The notes beneath the pieces are model-generated. The model had not been told where the DNA came from. It was given only the letters and a program-made list of their open reading frames with translations, and made no database searches. A program made the position numbers and the translations under genes. Positions 59,201 through 64,000 of a stretch of 64,000 nt of DNA are shown here, one piece after another; positions within the stretch are counted from its first letter, which is position 1, and every line of letters begins with the position of its first letter. This DNA is from Lichenostomus cassidix (taxonomy: Eukaryota > Chordata > Aves > Passeriformes > Meliphagidae): the NCBI GenBank assembly GCA_008360975.2, contig CM039211.1:24856558-24920557 (forward strand). Reading direction: 5' to 3'.

Positions 59201-61931
59201 CTAAAAGCCTTACACTGACTACTAAAACAATATAGTATTTTTTATATTTGACTAGGTAACCTTAACGTAAAATTTCTTTTAACTTTTGTGGCTTTGATTC
59301 TAATTTCACCTAACTGCCCTTTTAACCTGCTGCTCTATTCTAGTGAAAGCTTAGTGCAATGTCTGAAACTTGTTGTGAACTCAGGAGTATGTATAAGAGT
59401 AAAATAACCAGGTGTGAGGAGTGTCAGATAGTTGAGCTCATGGGAATTTCTTATCTGACCTTACTCCAAGAGTCAAAAGAATTGAAAATTTTAATGGTAA
59501 TTAGATTGATTAGGATTTTCATGCTGGCAACTGAGAGAAATAATTGCAACTTAGATGCATAGAAGAAAATCATAAAGAGGCTGAGGAATAAAAATTCAAA
59601 TAAGAGGGCTCTACTTTTTTATTGTCAAATTAAATAGTATAATAAGTGGAAAAGATGCAATCTGAAAAAAACAAATTATTCAGCAAATATTTGAGAAACA
59701 GTGCAATATCTACTGACTAGTTAGAGAAATTGCTTGTTTATTTTAAATGTGTGTTTTAGCAAGATTAAACTAAGACAGAAACCACAGTCAAACTGTCTGA
59801 AATCAGAAGGTAAGCTTCTAATGCTGTGTTGAACCCCAGATGTTATCACGGTGGCAATGAAGTCAAAGGTTCTAGCCCTCATATGGAAGCAACAGAGTAC
59901 AGTGGAGAAGGTAGTTTTGTTTCTTACAGAAAATTCTCTAAAACTAACACAAAAAAAGAATATAATCCTAATTTGTACATTCACTTGTCTTTCTATTTCA
60001 ACAATTTATCCCAAAAAGTTTCAAGAGAAATAGCGTTAATTGCAGTCTGTGTTACAGAAATGCCTTGCATATATGATTTACTAGTGAAGTCAGAATTGGT
60101 ATTCAAATAACACTCTGTGCTACAAACTATAGAAGAAAGGAACCCTTAGAATTTAGTAATGTAGAATTCCATGGAAGGAAGTAACACTTTCCTTGCTGCT
60201 CTTCTACAGGTATGGCAGTTGCTCTGACACTTGCAGCAATGCCTAGTTTAGACAATGCTATTATCTGTTGAATGACCCCATAAGCCAAAGGACCATCTGC
60301 CTTATTATTAATTCTCTGACAGAAGCCCCTCTTGTGTTCCTTTATTTTTACCTGTACCCATGGTTGTGCTTCATATTTATGGAACATTTTGTTGTTCAGC
60401 AGGACTGACTTCTAATTGGCATCTGCTCATTTGCTTGATCAGACTAGTATGGACAGTAGTTATTTTCCAGTGTCTCCAAGTACTGTCAGGGGAAAGGTTG
60501 CTCATGTGGTATAAGAGGTCCTAGGAGGATTCTCCATTCTGCAAAGCTGTGTTTGATTTTATTCAAGGGATTATTCTTGCATTAGGGCAGTAAAGAGGTC
60601 CTATTTGTTGACTGAAAATGTTTGCCCTGGAATTGGTTTAAGAACAGATAATGTAGGAGTACAAAGACTTTATTTTTGTCTTTCTTCCATTGTGTTTTTA
60701 TCATTTGCTGCATTAGGTCCAATTTCAGGAACTGGAGCAATGAAAGTTGAGAGCAAGAGGCTGACAGGCAAAAAGAGGAAGGGGTCACTGGGTAGTTTGG
60801 AGCGATCCTCCCTCTGTGCTGCAGGGATGTTAAAATTAATTAGCATTTATTTCAGTATGAAAGCAAAGGAAAGATTGATAGTAATTCTTCCCAGGGGGCA
60901 AGAAAAAAGAAGAAAGAAATCTCTTTCCTCACACACTTCTCTTTCACCCTCCAGGAAAATCTAAATGGTATAGAAATGACCACTGCCTTCAACAGCACAT
61001 CAGTAGTTGATGGGAGTGGAGGATAAGTGAGGAAAGATGAGAGATACTGGGGGCTAGTTCTTCAAGACAGACAAAAGAAGAGGGGAGAGGTAGATGTGCA
61101 ATGCCCATGTCTTAGAGTGAAAAAACCCAATAGGAGAGAAATTCTAATGGTCACAATGCAGAATTTGTAATGGAAAATGTAAGTAAGGGAAAAATGAAGG
61201 AACACCATTACTTTAATAAGAAAAGAAAATTATCTGAGATTATCTGGTTTTTACATATAATGTATAAAATGTGAATTGTGTGATCTCAAGGATGGTGATA
61301 CACAGTTAACAGCCTCTTGTAACTCAAAGCTATGTTTATTTGAAATGTCACATATAACAATCAAAAGTAAAACACCTTTCGTGCCATTACCAGAATGTGT
61401 GCCTCTAAACTGTATCCATAAATGAAAAATTGCTGACAATTTTCATGTTTGCCTACGGACATTGTATATATGAGATTCTCTACATCTTTAGGTATTACCT
61501 GATAATTAATCTTGAAGGCTTTATCTGATAGCGTCAGCTACCTCATTTTTCAGTTCTGACTCCTATTACTTCCTGATGAAGCTTAGATGAATTACATTTT
61601 TTGACTGACTTTTTCAAGGCATTGCTTCCAGTTTGTCTTGTCTAAACATTCAGTTTATGATGCTTGTGGTGGAAACAGTGGGTTCTTTTGACCTGACTGT
61701 GCTCATTTCCTTATCATTCAAGTGCACTAAATCCAAGAAAACATATTTTAGAAAAAGCATTTGGTTTATTACTTTCGAACCCCTGTAAATACTAGTGCTG
61801 TATTTTTTTACTAGGTATGCACATAGAAAGGTCAGAAATATAAAAATTCATATATTCATCCGTATGAAGAAACTAGTTACTAAACATGAGCACTTTAACT
61901 ATTGTTACCTCAAATGCTCAGAAAGCTTAGC
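56245..61931. other. AT-rich non-coding DNA, no supported gene
   Basis: About 5.7 kb with no recognised transposon. A 67-codon plus frame at 59359-59562 (MSETCCELRSMYKSKITRCE...) has a Cys-rich start, a CEEC motif and a following leucine-rich stretch. This loosely recalls the CxxC-plus-coil layout of retroelement ORF1 or gag-like proteins, but it is too short to assign. The 119-codon plus frame at 60605-60964 has no recognised domain. Confidence 0.45.
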
Positions 61932-62029
61932 TGGTTTCTTGGTTTGTGGTTTGGTTTTGTTTTGTTTTGTATTATGTGGGGGTTTTTTTGTTTGTTTGTT
62001 TTTATTTTTTTTTGTTTGGTTTTTTTTAA
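61932..62029. repeat. T/G-rich low-complexity tract
   Basis: About 98 bases of T runs with G, GG and one GGGGG. The frame through it encodes a hydrophobic F/V/L/G/C peptide, an artefact of composition. Like 668-810. Confidence 0.82.
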
Positions 62030-63094
62030 TTTGTCATTTTAAAGGAATTGTATTATATTTCAAAAATAGAACCATGATAAGTTATCAAAAGAATGAAGTG
62101 TTTTACCCTGCTCCCAGACAAATTCAACCAATTTCACACTGACAGCACTGTGACAGTCCACATGGTTTGTTTGGAGGGGGCAAATGTTCCTTTTTTTTAA
62201 TATGCTATCTGTGAAAAGAAAACAGATGCTAATTTTGTCTTTACTTCACCTTCCTGGTCAAGCACACTCATCTGCCAGAAGAGATGGGGTTGCTCACTAT
62301 TTATGATGACAGTTGCCTTTTAAAGAAGCAAGGAATGAAGCATCTGAGGAATGTATGTGTCCTGCCAGGAGCACAGTGGGATAAATGTCTTCCATTTGGG
62401 ATAAGATGTACTGACAGCTCAGTAGGAACAGCTGAAATTAACTGTGCATTTGGAGGTTTCATACTGACCTGAATCACTGAAACCAACTTGCATGTGTCTT
62501 ACAATTTGAATAAATCTTGCTTTTTCTGCAGAGCAGAAGAAGGAACTATGTTGCACAGCTATTAATTATAAATTTTGCCACAAAGAGCAATTGCAGTGTT
62601 GAAAAAAGAAAATGCTAATAAATATTTCAAAAGTAATTTATTGTGTATTTTATTAAAAAAAAGAAGAAAAAAAAATTGTATAGATGAGAGTGGGAATGAA
62701 TCTGTGATTTGCAAGCTTTGACTCTGTGTTTTTATTGCAACTCAGCCAGGAACTGAACTAACGAGCTGGCAGTGGAGCTGTGGTGAGCAGCCAACAAGTC
62801 CTGAAGAGTGCATCAAAAGAAGGGAAGACTAGTAAGTGTCAAAGGACATCAATATATATTTAAAGACTAAAAGTTCCACCAGAAAATTTTATGCTGATAA
62901 ACCACGGGGTGAATGTCATGGGTGCATCCATTTGTGCTTGCAAAAAATGAATTTAAGGACTCAATCTTCTGGAGAAACACCAGATCTACGTATCAAAAAG
63001 CTTCTGTAACCAGTTCTGATTCTTACCTGTATTTCTGACTTACATCAATTTTCTGTATTCCCTTAAACACATTAGAAGATGAAAAAAAGCTCAT
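62030..63094. other. AT-rich non-coding DNA, no gene seen
   Basis: No recognised exon or transposon; short A-rich runs at 62652-62678. Confidence 0.45.
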
Positions 63095-63629
63095 CAGGTG
63101 GCCAAGAAGGCCAAGGGTATCCTGGCCTGTATCAGAAATGGTGTGGTCAATATTGTTGAGATTACATCTCGAATTCTGTATTGAGTTCTGAGCCTCTTAT
63201 TACAAAAAAGACACTGAGGTGCTGAAGTGTGTTCAAAGAAGAGCAACAGAGCTGGGGAAGAGTCTGGAGCACTAATCTGATAAGGACTGGTTAGGGAAAT
63301 GGTTTTTTTAGCCTGAAGAAAAGAAGTCTCAGGGGAGACCTCATCACTCTCTACACCTACCTGAAAGGAGACAGAACAAGGGAAAATGGCCTCAAGTTGC
63401 ACCAGGAAAAATCTAGATTGGATATTGGAAATGATTTCTGCACTGAAAGAGTGGTGAGGCACTGAAATAACTTGCTTAGGGAAATGGTGAAATCACATCC
63501 CTGGAAATGTTCAGAAGGAGCATGGATATGGCACTTGGGGGCATTGTGTAGCAATGAGGTTCTGTGTTAATGATTGGACTCAATGAGCTTTTCCAACTTT
63601 AGTGTTTTTATGATTCTGTGATTCTATAA
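63095..63629 (+). mobile_element. CR1 LINE fragment with intact 3' tip
   Basis: Starts in ORF2 coding equivalent to VAKKAKGILACIRNGVVNIV and proceeds in order through the FWAPYYKKDTEVLKCVQRRATE-like stretch, the [20 protein letters not shown] segment and [20 protein letters not shown], then HxxTERVVRHxNNLLREMV. It ends with the 3' UTR and the CR1 terminal octamer series attctgtgattctat (63612-63626). The frame is broken by several indels. The 3' end is complete and the 5' end truncated, the usual result of CR1 target-primed insertion. Confidence 0.92.
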
Positions 63630-64000
63630 ATCTGGAGAAAGTAAATGTTGGTGTGGTAATTGAGAGATTTAATAAAATACCTAGACATGATAGATTAAGT
63701 TTATTTAATTTTTCTTCCTCCCTTTCCACTGTTGCTGTGCTGGTGAATCTACACTAAATCTGCCAACAACATTTTCACATTTGAATTCAGTGACAAGTTG
63801 AGGCCAAAGTCAGTGAAATGTAGAAAGCCCAGTCTCTCACTGCAATATGTACTGACAGCCTGTAATCATATGACTTTTTCTTATTCCTGCACAGAGTATT
63901 TGCCTCTCCCTTAATTTTTTAAATACATTCCTCTCTGCTGATTCTTTTATCAACAAACGTACACTATGCAGTTATTTTTCACTGTTTCTTTGAGTCAGCT
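63630..64000. other. AT-rich non-coding DNA, no gene seen
   Basis: Flank of the last CR1 copy. Nothing recognised up to the window edge. Confidence 0.45.

Noticed and set aside
59359..59562. Cys-rich 67-codon frame with CEEC, considered as a retroelement ORF1 or gag relic
   Set aside because: Too short and without a second matching motif; kept only as a note in the surrounding region.
1..64000. CRISPR arrays, bacterial operons, tRNA or rRNA genes
   Set aside because: No regularly spaced direct repeats, ribosome-binding layouts, cloverleaf or rRNA signatures were seen; the repeats present are eukaryotic and avian in type.

Overview
This window looks like AT-rich, gene-poor intergenic or deep intronic DNA from a bird, probably a songbird. 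The assignment rests on its repeats. At least seven fragments are recognisable as CR1 LINEs, the dominant avian retrotransposon, from their encoded endonuclease, reverse transcriptase C-terminal and ORF1 peptides and their 3'-end sequence. Several LTRs resemble avian endogenous retrovirus LTRs, and three have clean 5-bp target-site duplications. No complete host protein-coding gene, rRNA or tRNA could be supported. Nearly all open frames are short and fall in simple repeats, transposon remnants or AT-rich noise.

Layout. 1-2486 is AT-rich unique DNA with a T/G-rich tract (668-810) and a very long (CCTT)n microsatellite (1583-1868). 2487-3093 is a 597-bp solo LTR with target-site duplications. 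3763-5757 holds a short CR1 3' end and a second CR1 that appears to be split by an LTR of the same family. 9494 to about 15200 is the most structured region: a CR1 on the minus strand, nearly full length in layout (ORF1 remnant, endonuclease, linker, RT C-terminus, 3' end). It has lost its reverse transcriptase core and was hit twice by LTR elements (9906-10854 and 12041-13341), each flanked by a 5-bp duplication of CR1 sequence. About 15.2-34.6 kb is largely unique AT-rich DNA with an A/C-rich tract (30154-30349) and a few candidate signals. 34588-35351 is another CR1. 35.4-44.1 kb is unique DNA with one patch that is open on the minus strand (36.9-37.4 kb). 44140-44608 is a 469-bp almost pure polypyrimidine array made of four different repeat units in series. 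45306-46325 and 53262-53870 are CR1 ORF2 fragments, 55879 to about 56135 is a probable LTR piece with an (AG)n run, and 63095-63629 is a CR1 3' end.

Nothing here acts as a gene system. The content is a transposon stratigraphy (old CR1s, younger LTRs inside them) plus unusual simple-sequence arrays. No new biological system could be shown. The best leads are the nested CR1/LTR composite with its internal RT deletion, the polypyrimidine array with strong G-quadruplex and triplex potential, and a possible 129-bp exon at 26365-26493.
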